From NCBI GenBank assembly GCA_014529385.2, contig CM043959.1:11625309-11689308 (forward strand): DNA of 64,000 nucleotides. Reading direction: 5' to 3'. A model generated the notes under the pieces. The model was not told where the DNA came from and did not search any database. It was given only the letters and a program-made list of their open reading frames with translations. The position numbers and the translations under genes are program-made. How positions within the stretch are numbered: position 1 is the stretch's first letter; every line of letters starts with the position of its first letter. Shown here piece after piece: positions 1 to 9,210 of the stretch. Source of the DNA: Adiantum capillus-veneris (taxonomy: Eukaryota; Streptophyta; Polypodiopsida; Polypodiales; Pteridaceae).

Positions 1-534
1 TTTTGTAGCCTTCCACCCATTCTATAGAATCTCCCTTCAAACAAAGTAGAAGATTTGTAGCACCAATGCTGGGTCTTGTTTGTCAGCACAAGAAGGCAAG
101 AAAAATCCATTAGCTCAATGAGACATTTGGCACTTTCATTTTTATTTCCATGAAAGTCTAGAAAAGTACGCCCCATCTCTCAAAACCTGTAAATTGAAGG
201 TAACTTGAAGCGATCCTTGGATGGTAGGCACCAAAACACTGTCAAAAAAACAAGACCCAAGGGAACCTCTATATCAATGTCTCCAAATAGTGCTCAAGAC
301 ACAAATTCAACACCACAAATCGTATCAAAAAATCTTTGATAAAACCACAAATCAAAAGGAAGTGATCCCTTGGGAATTTACAAGAACATATAAGATTGCC
401 ATGGAAACTCGAAAGCACCTATCCACCTTGCATGGAATTACATCACATGCCAACCAATACACTTGAGGAAAAGATCTTCTACATTTGCCACAAAATATGC
501 AAGATTCCACAACTTACTCTACACCAAACTACCT
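1..534. other. Unassigned sequence
   Basis: No recognisable gene. A plus-strand open stretch at 221-466 (81 codons, basic, no known motif) is not convincing. The stretch lies just downstream, on the minus strand, of the histone-like pseudogene and may be the decayed tail of the same locus. I see no repeat, promoter or RNA gene here. Confidence 0.4.
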
Positions 535-861
535 TCATGTCAACATTGAGTCTTTGAGAATGTCAGTAGACTCATCATCAAGGGAAACATAATCTTTTGT
601 TGGAAGAAGGTCATACTATAAGAAGGTAGCCACCCTGAAGACATTGGGATTGACACTTCTCAAAAATGAAGGGATTTGAGCTTCAATATCCCTAAGTTCC
701 TTTGTATCTAGCTCCTCCTCGTCAACTTTCATATCATCCCCTTCTTCCAGAACATCTCATCCTCTATGATTTTCTCAATCACCACTTCAGGATCTTTTGC
801 CTTTCTCAATGGGGGTATGTTGAGGATGTTGAAGGTTTTATCATCTTGAAGAGGTACTGGT
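535..861 (-). pseudogene. Acidic coding-like tract after the H3-like core
   Basis: Directly after the histone-like frame, the minus strand stays coding-like in shifting frames. One stretch reads FNKILEPVPLQDDK and continues through a segment with KDPEVVIEKIIEDEM. A second carries DDMKVDEEELDTKELRD and ends in FLRSVNPNVFRVATFL. A last piece has DYVSLDDESTDILKDS and stops at 535-537. The composition is acidic and hydrophilic with no known domain. It could be a C-terminal extension of the histone-like protein, which would make that protein a fusion, or a separate decayed exon or gene. At least two frame changes and one internal stop separate the pieces. Confidence 0.4.
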
Positions 862-1419
862 TCAAGAATTTTGTTGAATCTTTACCTTAATCTCCTCAAG
901 ATTATAATAGCTTTGTCCATAAGTGCGACCTATGAGAGTGGGCTGAACACATATATGTGCATCTTGAAAGAGCTCAATAAAAAAGTCTTCAATAGCCTCC
1001 TGCATACATGCCAAGGCACCTGTTGTCCACTTCATATCAATCTTAAACTGCTCTGCTATTTGCCTATAGAGCATTTTAAAAGGTAGTTTAGGAATTGCAA
1101 TTTTAAGAGCCTTTTGTGCTCTCCTTATCTCCCTCACTTTCTGAGAAAATCTCCTTTTCCTTATAGGTGGGATCTTCATACCAACTCCATTTTTGCTTGA
1201 TTGATTTAAAGAAGATGCAGCTCCTTTATCTCCCTTTGAGCTCTCACCCTTATCTCCCTTTGAGCTCTAACCTTTATCTCCCTTAGAGATCTCACTTTTC
1301 TCTCCTTTAGATATCTGACCTTTATCTCTTGATTTGATATATTCTAGTGTTCCTTTGACATCTCCTGATTTGACATCTTCTCTAGGAACCTTCCTTGTAG
1401 TTTGTTTGGTCCTTGCCAT
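862..1419 (-). pseudogene. Histone H3 / CENH3-like pseudogene
   Basis: Read on the minus strand from the ATG at 1419, the frame opens with MARTKQTTRK, nearly identical to the canonical histone H3 start. A lysine/glycine/serine-rich tail with SKGDKG repeats follows. From about residue 87 comes a histone-fold core: REIRRAQK (alpha-N), IPKLPFKMLYRQIAEQF (alpha-1), FKIDMKWTTGALACMQEA (loop 1/alpha-2) and EDFFIELFQDAH. The KWT in loop 1, IPKLPF and EDF resemble centromeric CENH3 rather than canonical H3 (RFQSSA, IRKLPF, EAYLV). Histone H3 variants form the nucleosome core, and CENH3 marks centromeres. The copy is broken. TAG at 1267-1269 is in frame at codon 51, in a repeat where sister copies have GAG. 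Near the end of alpha-2 the H3-like reading moves to another frame (CSAHSHR, compare CAIHAKR). It has no intron, so it may be a retrocopy, although canonical H3 genes are often intronless too. I am sure of the H3 family and fairly sure of the CENH3-like subtype. Confidence 0.8.
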
Positions 1420-1529
1420 ATCTAAAAATTATAGAGCCTAAAAAACAAGAAAATATAGGGCACTATATTATCACTTTCAAAATGAGCACACTACCTTAAA
1501 TTTACTCTTGAGTATCTACGTAGTGTCTC

Positions 1530-2148
1530 CCCTATGTGAAAATAGTGTAGTCAGACGCTTGATCGGCTACTCTACATTTTCTTAAAGAGGACACTAGCTA
1601 CACAAAATCTGTGCAATTGCATGAGGTTAGAACACATTTCCACTGTCTCATAAATTGCACAAGGATGACACAACTTTCAATTTGTTTTGACGCATGTCAT
1701 CTCTACGAGAAAACAATGGGGTCGACGATGTCTTATAAATTGCACAAGGGCGACACAACTTTCCTTTTTCTTTTGGATGCATGTTCCCTATGTGAGAACA
1801 GTGGAGTAGGATGCCTCTTCAGTGTCTATTAAATCCCTTAAGGATGACACAACATTGATTTCTTTTTTAAACATGCCGTCCCTACGCAAAAACATTAGGG
1901 TCGGACACCTCTCTGGTCTCTCATAAATTGTGCAAGGATGACACATCACATAATATGAAGCCTTTTTTTTGTAATTTTTAATGAATGTCTCCCCTATAGA
2001 CAATCCTTATGTCTGGGAACCTTTGGAGCCTTCTAAAGTCACATAAGAACAACACAACTTTTAATATAATTTTTTTGATTGTTTTTTATGTATGTCATCC
2101 TTGCACAAAATATATGTGTTCAGATGTTCTTCCTTACCTTCTAAAATC
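1530..2148. repeat. Degenerate tandem array, period about 85-111 bp
   Basis: A motif like cacaaggatgacacaac recurs at about 1577, 1661, 1746, 1840, 1934 and 2045, each time with a downstream 'cctacgagaaaaca' or 'tgtcatcc' type segment and often 'cataaattg' just before it. Spacing varies from 85 to 111 bp and the units are strongly diverged. The next unit begins across the Gypsy-A insertion site: acataaggacgaca resumes at 19338, at the expected spacing of about 108 bp once the element and one TSD are removed. I see no coding content. Confidence 0.7.
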
Positions 2149-2153
2149 ACATA
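2149..2153 (+). repeat. Left target-site duplication of Gypsy-A (ACATA)
   Basis: ACATA sits directly before the TG of the 5' LTR and is repeated at 19338-19342 directly after the CA of the last LTR unit. This proves that everything between is one insertion, including the expanded 3' LTR. Confidence 0.9.
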
Positions 2154-2754
2154 TGTAAGGTCTCTACTTTTGAATTTCACACAAGTTCTATTACGCATTT
2201 GAATTTTTTTAACCATCACTCATTATTTAAGATATTCGAATTCAAATTATGAATCATACGTTGAGAAAACCTAGAATTTAAAATTTACAGTACAAAATTC
2301 TGACCTGTTTAGCTATATGAATCACTAATTAACTTATTGTAAGACTTATTTACTGATTGTAGAATTTTCGTTTACTACTGTAAAATAAATATAAGAATGT
2401 AAAGTTTAACTTAAAAATGTAAAGTAAATTATCATTAAGGAAATAAATAAAATAATTACAAAGACAAAAGAATACACAGGGATGACAAATGAAGGCACAT
2501 GGACTCACTTGGACTCACATAGGAGGGGACAAAGTGGGACACACTGTCACATGAAAAGGAGAGGCTAGTCTTGACTAATCTTAATGAGGGGGGGCTGTGT
2601 GGCCTTATCTTTTGATGATAATGACAAAGTGGTCAAGTTGATGGGTACCACAAGGGTACCAAAAAAGCGGGTATGATTTTTGAGAAAAAAAATAATTATT
2701 AATTTAAAAAAAATTATTTTTTTGAAAAAAAAGGTTGGATGTTTTCTTTTCTGC

Positions 2755-2763
2755 TATAAATAG
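2755..2763 (+). promoter_or_regulatory. TATA box in Gypsy-A LTR (TATAAATAG)
   Basis: TATAAATAG lies downstream of an A/T-rich stretch, about 140 bp before the ATG of the short LTR frame (2899). It is the best candidate for the LTR promoter. The same box recurs in every copy of the LTR unit. Confidence 0.65.
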
Positions 2764-2898
2764 AGCATCCATGCTCACACTTTAGACATAGAGATTGCCT
2801 CTATAGTGCTCACGAAGTGCTGCCACTTCTCTTAGAGAGAAGGCGTCCACAAACCACTAAGAGAGCAAAAACTCTAGTGGACTAATAAGTACAAAAAA

Positions 2899-3093
2899 AT
2901 GGCTCCAAAGCGTGCTCGAACCCAAGGCGCTAATGATCATGAAGTTGGTACAAGTAATGGTGGAACTCCTGCGGAACATGTTATGTCTCCTCCAATCGGA
3001 CCAATCAGAGCTATGGTACAAGTTAGTATTGCAGTTTCAAGTTATGCATCATTGCATATACGAGACCATAGAAATATAACATTTACCTTATGA
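2899..3093 (+). other. Short ATG frame inside the Gypsy-A LTR
   Basis: This 64-codon frame starts MAPKRARTQGANDHE, a basic start reminiscent of plant Gypsy gag N-termini. It is repeated at 9946-10140 in the first part of the 3' LTR, and related sequence occurs in every tandem unit. Splice-like motifs lie near its end (GTTAGT at about 3022) and late in the LTR (a pyrimidine tract plus CAG at 4037-4053). A leader exon within the LTR is therefore conceivable, but this is inference only. Confidence 0.4.
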
Positions 3094-3728
3094 AAAAAAA
3101 AAAACGGACCGAAACCACGGGGCTTAACTCCAAGAAACTCGGCATATGTTTGACAAGTAGGAAAGATTTTCTGGTTAAACTGGTTGCTATAGAAAAGAAT
3201 GTTTGTCCAAAACCTTCGGTATGGTTTCTCTCAAGTCTCTCTACTTATTAGCGCTGGGATTATGTGGCAGTTGTTGCTGAGGCGTGAGATGATGCCCAGG
3301 ATGGCACCGCTGATGCTGTGGTGGGAGTACACCCATATTAGCCCAGCTGGATACTGCAGTTTTATTTTGCCGTGGCGTGAGGATGACACCCAGATTGACA
3401 CCGTTGTTGCTGTGGCGGGAGTATGTCCAGATTAGCACAACGAGTACTTGTTGAGCGGTATGGGACGCTCATGAGGACAAGGGTTTTTATATATAATGTA
3501 TATACCGATCGGACATAATAGCGCCAGTAGAGATTCTTGAGTGAACCTAATCCAAGGGTTGTTGGTTTAAAATTGGACGACTTCTTGTTTGACTATTGTT
3601 TGTAATACTGTTTGAAGGGCTGTTTTAACGAACCAGTATCATAAATAAAGTAAAGGAACATGTATGTTTAAACAGTGTGGTAGTAATTAGATAACAAAAG
3701 AAGGGTGAGTGCGGGGTGGAAAGTGGGA

Positions 3729-3753
3729 GAATGATACCCTGACGGTATCATTC
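3729..3753 (+). other. Stem-loop in Gypsy-A LTR
   Basis: GAATGATACC and GGTATCATTC form a perfect 10-bp stem around a 5-nt loop. In the tandem units the right arm reads GGTATCGTTC, which keeps pairing in RNA through a wobble. A second small hairpin (cccga-tgag-tcggg) follows in those units. The role is unknown; retention of pairing in the copies may simply reflect recent duplication. Confidence 0.55.
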
Positions 3754-4064
3754 TATGGACGGGTGGACCCGATGAGTCAGGTAACTTTCCAACGCTAGAC
3801 TTTTCTTTTCTTAGTCATAAATATTAAAAGAGACAAACCTTGGCGGCTGTGCTTCTGAAACATGGGGAAAAAAGCGCACAGGTTGGTCACTCTAAGATTT
3901 ATACTTTTAGGTATAATTGATTATAGATAGTTTTAAGATAGGGTTATGGTGGTCACGCTCTGCTATAGCGAGATAGGACCAATCCTTCACTAACGGTTCA
4001 TGCGCGTGGCTACGTAGTAGCTAAGGCAATGTCCGTTGGTTTTTCTTTTTCAGGATTGGAGACC

Positions 4065-4073
4065 TATAAAAGG
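4065..4073 (+). promoter_or_regulatory. Second TATA-like box near the LTR end (TATAAAAGG)
   Basis: The box lies about 40 bp before the LTR end and just after a pyrimidine tract with CAG. It would place a start site at the very end of the LTR or in the leader. Present in each tandem unit. Confidence 0.45.
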
Positions 4074-4111
4074 TACTCCACTCCTCTCAAAAAGGGGCAG
4101 GGAGCTCACAT

Positions 4112-4123
4112 TGGTATCAGAGC
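4112..4123 (+). other. Gypsy-A primer-binding site (initiator tRNA-Met)
   Basis: TGGTATCAGAGC begins one base after the LTR end and matches the 3' end of plant initiator tRNA-Met, the usual primer for minus-strand DNA synthesis. Confidence 0.9.
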
Positions 4124-4292
4124 CTAGGTTAAAGCTTGGGGAGAATTTTAGATTGATGTTTGGATATTGAAGGATGCGAATGTTTGAAATAATAGAAGAA
4201 CCTAGAAAAATTGTTTTGAGTTTTTATATGGTATTGAAGACTGAACTTTCCTGGTACAGGAAAATGTTCATTCAGTCTACCAGAAATTCCAA

Positions 4293-4745
4293 GTGTTCAC
4301 CATCATGTTTGAAAATGCATGCCAATCACCAAATTATCAGTTTCGAAAAAGGGTGATGATGATTTTGGATAGGGTGTTTGCACCACCTATCCCAAGGGTG
4401 CATAGAGGATGGGGCATCAACTGGAGTCCATATGGAGGAATCTATACCATCGATGCTGACAAGATATGGTGCATGGATACCAACCTTAAGAAACTTCGAT
4501 GGGCAGAGGAGTTTAAAGTCATCAAAGTTTATCTTTTCATTGGTACTAAGAATCCGGATGCTACCATTACCTTGGGAGGAGAAAAGATATCTCAGACTCA
4601 ATGGGTCTATAACCAAGTTACAAAAGTTATCCATGGTGGTAGGATTCGACCCATATGTGTATCTCGTAGCTTTCAGGGGTCAAAAGAAACTTATTATTTT
4701 GATCCTTTAGCCTATCCTTTTGTAGTCACTAAACTCAAAATATAG
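4293..4745 (+). pseudogene. Extra reading frame between primer site and gag, Gypsy-A
   Basis: A 150-codon frame lies upstream of the recognisable gag. Landmarks are IPRVHRGWGINWSPYGGI, YLFIGTKNPDATITLGGEKI, QTQWVYNQVTKVIHGG and SFQGSKETYYFDPLAYPF. It has no zinc knuckle and I do not recognise a family. Some plant Gypsy lineages (Tat/Ogre) carry an additional ORF before gag. This could be such an accessory frame, an unusual gag N-terminal part, or captured sequence. Confidence 0.45.
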
Positions 4746-5024
4746 AGACATTACAATCCTTGTATCTAAAGAGTACCAACCTTGGTAGCAAATAATGTGT
4801 ATATAAATAAAGTTTGGATTAATATTATCTTTTGTTTGTATTATTGTTTGATCAAGTCTTGCCTTAAGTGGATTAAAGTTAGAGTATCCAATAAAGTTTC
4901 ACTTAATCTATATTGCACAGAGTGCGGTGTACACATCTCTTTAAGAGAAAAAGCTACTTCTCAAGCAAGCTAAACTTCCCTCTTTCAAAGGGGAAGGAGC
5001 CCTAGTTGAGAGCGATGCAGAAGT

Positions 5025-5693
5025 GTGGCTCGAAGAGATGGAGGATTATTTTGCTGCTCTGCTAGTACTACTCCCGATAACCAAGCAATGTTGGCTATGT
5101 TTTGTGTCACGGGGGATGCCAAGCTTTGGTGGAAACAACACTACAAAGATAATCAAGTAGCTCAAAACACTCAAACTTGGGAAGATATTAAGTATGCTGT
5201 CAAAGGACGTTATCTTCCACCTGCACACGAATCCCTTAAGATGAATGAATTCTTCAACTTCCATCAGTTTCATCTTACAGTGGAAGAATACTACTCCAAA
5301 TTTGTAACTCTTAGGCGCTATGCTCCGCCAATGACCGCAGATCAACAAGTAGTCCGTTTTTGCCAAGGGCTAAATGCTCCTTTAAATACACGTCTAGAAG
5401 CCATGAGGCCTGTAAATTTGCAAGATGCTCTTTTAAGAGCTAAACCCTTAGCTAAAGATATGTCAAACTCTCAAAGGGTGCGAAATGGAAATATAAGGAA
5501 TGCTGGAAGAAGAGGACGGCCTGTGATGTGGAACCAAAGGCAAGTTCACCCAGTTCACCAAACTCGTCCAATAGTTGCAGCTTCAACAAATGGAGTTCAA
5601 AATACAGATCTTAGATTCTATGAATGCAACGAGCTAGGACATTTCAAGAATGTATGTCCTAGGCAAGTCTCCGCAACAAATACACCTACTTGA
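5025..5693 (+). pseudogene. gag of Gypsy-A
   Basis: This is a gag capsid-type domain: DAKLWWKQHYKDN, TWEDIKYAVKGRYLP and FNFHQFHLTVEEYYSKFVTL are typical of the plant Retrotrans_gag family. A basic region and a zinc-knuckle-like segment near ELGHFKNVCPR follow at the C-terminus. Gag packages the element RNA into particles. It lies between the extra frame and the protease region. A fossil copy. Confidence 0.85.
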
Positions 5694-5869
5694 GCTAGAG
5701 GACGAGGCCAAATAATAAATCGTGGAGGAAGAAATGGAGGACGAGGTCGAGGGCGCGGAATGGCTGCCAGAGTCAATGCTATCATAGGAGAACCAACATT
5801 GGGAGAAGAACAAGAGGAAAGAGCAACTCTACATGCTGCAATTGATAAACCCAAGATCAAGACAACAAT

Positions 5870-6557
5870 ATGCTGTCATTCAAACACCTGCAAATCACCA
5901 AGGTGAAAAATTTGAGCTTCTTATTGATTGTGGCAGTACTCATTCTTTCTTGTCACCTAAATGTTTAAGGAGGTTAGGACTTTAATCAACATCCTGCAAG
6001 AAAGATGAGAGTTGAATTAGCCAATGGAAAGGAGGTGTTATCTCAGTACACTGTGGGAAAAATAGATTTCAAGTTGGGAGAATACTCTACTTCTGCTACT
6101 TTGAACCTTACCCATAGGAATCTATGACGGAATTCTTGGAATGGATTGGTTAGCCAGTCATAATGCCAATATCCATTGTGCCCAAGGAAGTGTTACTTTT
6201 GTGGACAACCAAGGTCAAGAAGTCACTATTCAAGGCCAGAATGGACGACCAAAAGCTTACTTGGTCAAAGCTAATCGTCTTTTGAAAGGGTTACGCAAGG
6301 GTCAACAAATTTTTGTAGTCAAGCTAAAAAAAGTAGAAAAATATTCTTCCAACCCTGAACTAATGTGGCTAGAAGAATTTTCGGATGTTTTCCCCACTGA
6401 AATTTCTGAACTACCACCACCTAGGGAGGTAGACCATGAAATCAAAAATTTTCAAGGTAGTAAACCAGTCTCAAGAGCGCCGTACAAGATGTCACTTCCA
6501 AAGGCTATAGAACTCAAGGAGAAGCTCAAGCAGTTGATTGAGCAAGGGTTTATCTGA
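5870..6557 (+). pseudogene. Protease and protease-RT linker of Gypsy-A
   Basis: An aspartic-protease-like stretch (GEKFELLIDCGSTHSFLSP near 5910-5960) leads to ILGMDWLASHNANI near 6140. The linker then reaches the start of RT (FPTEISELPPPREVDHEI and the LPKAIELKEKLKQLIEQGFI segment, to 6557). The protease releases the pol products. Part of a broken body. Confidence 0.75.
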
Positions 6558-7784
6558 CCTAGTACATCTCCATGGGGTGCACCTGTTCTCTTCCAAAAGA
6601 AAAAGGATGGCTCTCTTCGACTTTGCATAGATTATAGGGGCTTAAATCAGGTTACCATCAAGAATAAATATCCAATTCCTCGTATTGATGAGATGCTGGA
6701 CAGATTACATGGAGCCAAAATATTCACAAAGATCGATCTTCGATCTGGCTATCATCAAATTCGAATCCAGGAGGCTGATATCTCCAAAACAGCTTTCAAC
6801 ACTCGTTATGGTCATTACGAATTTACAGTGATGGCTTTCAGACTTACGAATGCTCCTGCAACTTTCAATCGTCTGATGCACTATATCTTTAGAGAATTCT
6901 TGGACGATTTTGTCCTAGTATTCTTTGACGATATCTTAATTTATTCCAAATCAGAGGAAGAGCATGAAGGACATGTTAGGAAAGTGTTAGAGCTTTTAAG
7001 CCGAAATAAGCTGTATGCAAAGAAAAGCAAATGTACCTTCTTTACCCCTAAGGTCTATTACTTAGGGTTTATCATTTCACATGAAGGAGTCTCTATTGAC
7101 CCTGACAAAGTCAAAGATATTGCGGAATGGCCTCAACCCACTTCACAAACCGAAGTCAGAGGGTTCTTAGGTATCACAAGGTGGTACAGGATCTTTGTAA
7201 AGGACTATGCTCTTAAAGCTGCACCACTAACGGACTTGCTAAAGAAAGGATCTACGATACTTTGGGAAGAAAAACATGAATCTTGCTTCAAACAGCTTAA
7301 GGAGTATCTTGCTTCAGAACCTCTCTTAAAACTTCCAGACTTCACCCAAGAATTCGAGGTGATCACAGATGCTAGTAACCTTGCATTAGGAGGAGTCCTT
7401 ACTCAAGAAGGAAGGCCTATAGCTTATAATTCTCGAAAGCTTAGGATTCATGAAGTGAATTATGCTACACATGATTTAGAATTGCTAGCAGTTATTCACG
7501 CTCTCAAGCTATGGAGACATTATCTATTGGGACGCAAATTCCAGTTGGTAACAGATCACAAGAGCCTTAAGTGGATTTTTACCCAACCTAGCCTTAACAT
7601 GAGACAGAGGAGATGGATAGAGCTCATGCATGAATATGCTTTTGATATTAAATTTAGACCAGGTAAGGATAATGTTGTGGCAGATGCCCTAAGTCGTAAA
7701 TCTTTTCTGGGGGCAATTTCCATGGCTAAAAACCCTATTTTAGACAAGGTCTCGGATGCTGCTGTCAGAGATGCAGATTACTAG
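6558..7784 (+). pseudogene. Reverse transcriptase and RNase H of Gypsy-A
   Basis: RT hallmarks include [16 protein letters not shown] (about 6600), [13 protein letters not shown], the fingers/palm segment [16 protein letters not shown] and the catalytic box [10 protein letters not shown] (about 6920). [19 protein letters not shown] follows. RNase H begins at [20 protein letters not shown] (about 7350) and ends near [16 protein letters not shown] (about 7690). Together these copy the RNA into DNA and remove the RNA strand. This RT-RNaseH-integrase order defines Ty3/Gypsy. Confidence 0.9.
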
Positions 7785-8939
7785 ATGCTTGCTATTATCC
7801 TACATGAAGAGAGGGTATCATCAAATCAGCCTAAACCTCTACATTACTCCTTAGAAGATGGGAAAATTTACTATAGGAATCGACTATGCATACCTAAGGA
7901 TTCTACCCTAAGGAATGCTATCCTATATGAAGCACATGATGGCCCAACTTCAAGACATCCAGGCTATGCCAAAACCATCAATGCAATTCGCAGAAGTTAC
8001 TATTGGCAAGGTATGAAGGGTGATGTCCTTCGCTATGTCAAGCAGTGTTTGTCTTGTCAAAGGATTAAGGCAGAGAGACTAAAGATGCTAGGTAAATTAC
8101 ATCCTTTAGATATTCCCCAAATGAAATGGGAATGTGTTAGCATGGACTTTATCACCGGGTTTCCTTCTGTTCAAGCTGGCTATGATTTAATCATGGTCAT
8201 AGTCGACTTGCTTACTAAAGTGGCTCACTTAATCCCAGACAAGACAACCTTTACAGCTTCAGATATTGCTCGTCTGTTTGTGAAGGAGGTTTTCAGAATT
8301 CATGGTTTACCCAAGAGGATTGTCAGCGATCGTGATGCCAAGTTTACTTCAAAGTTTTGGGTATCATTGTTTCAAGCTATTGGAACCCAGTTATGTTTTA
8401 GTACTGCATATCATCCTCAAACTGATGACCAAACTGAAAGAGTTAATCAAGTAATTGAAGACATTCTCAGAGCTTACTGCAATAGAAAACCTCGCAAGTG
8501 GATTCAATACCTACCCTTGGTAGAGTATGCATACAATTCCTCTACTCATAGAAGTATTGGAATGACACCTTTTAATGCTCTTTATGGTCAAGAATTTTTA
8601 TCACCTCTTAACTTTTATGACCCCACTATAAGGGTAGAAGCCTCAAAGAAAATGCTTGAAGAAATGGAAGCTCAAACCAAAGCTATTCGAAGGGATATTC
8701 AAGCGGCTCAAGATCGACAAAAGAAGTACGCCGACTTAAAAAGATCTGATCGGATTTTCAAAGAAGGTGACAAAGTTTTCTTACGAGTAAAGCCCAAAAA
8801 GAGCAATCTGTCTCTCGGAAGGTATAAGAAGCTTAGTTACCGATATTTTGGACCTTACGAAATAATCAAGGTTGTAAGTGATCAAGCTTATAGACTAAAA
8901 CTCCCTTCTCATCTCAAGTGCATGATGTATTTCATGTAA
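7785..8939 (+). pseudogene. Integrase of Gypsy-A
   Basis: The HHCC zinc-binding region includes GPTSRHPGYAKTINAIRRSY and CLSCQRIKAE. The DDE core follows: MDFITGFPSVQAGYDLIMVI, the second aspartate around IVSDRDAKFTSKFW, and AYHPQTDDQTERVNQVIED with the catalytic glutamate. The frame runs on into the C-terminal GPYEIIKVVSDQAYRLKLP segment. Integrase inserts the cDNA into the genome. Confidence 0.9.
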
Positions 8940-9181
8940 GTCTGTTAAAACCTTATGTATATAACCCTGACCATGTCCTTGATGATGAGCAAATCATTTT
9001 ACCTGCTCAAGATGTTCTACAACTCCAACCTGATACTATCCTAGAAACTCGGGAGAGAAAGCTTAGGAATAGATCCATCAAAGAACATCTTATCTTATGG
9101 AAGGATTTCCCTATAGAAGATGCTACTTGGGAAGATGAAACATCCCTTCTTAAGGATTACCCTTCACTGTTGTTGAGATGA
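8918..9181 (+). pseudogene. Chromodomain-like tail of Gypsy-A
   Basis: After HDVFHVSLLKPYV the frame carries NRSIKEHLILWKDFPIEDAT followed by WEDE, then SLLKDYPSL. This is the layout of the integrase C-terminal chromodomain of plant chromoviruses, which directs insertion toward particular chromatin. Confidence 0.75.
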
Positions 9182-9200
9182 GGGCATCTCAAATTCTAAG

Positions 9201-9210
9201 TTGGGGAGAT
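9201..9210 (+). other. Gypsy-A polypurine tract
   Basis: TTGGGGAGAT directly precedes the TG of the 3' LTR and would prime plus-strand DNA synthesis. Confidence 0.7.

Larger units (their letters stand above)
2154..4110 (+). repeat. Gypsy-A 5' LTR (1,957 bp)
   Basis: It starts TGTAAGGTCTC and ends GCTCACA, followed at once by the primer site. It contains two TATA-type boxes (2755-2763 and 4065-4073), a short ATG frame at 2899-3093 that begins MAPKRARTQG, and a stem-loop at 3729-3753. The segment from about 2459 to the end is the one multiplied in the 3' LTR. Confidence 0.88.

Noticed and set aside
221-466. 81-codon plus-strand frame at the left edge
   Set aside because: Basic, low-complexity and no known motif. 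The opposite strand nearby is more coding-like. Not supported as a gene.
4112-4123. tRNA-gene signal at TGGTATCAGAGC sites (also 25201, 34521-34536, 44557, 57790)
   Set aside because: These are primer-binding sites complementary to a tRNA end; no tRNA cloverleaf surrounds them.
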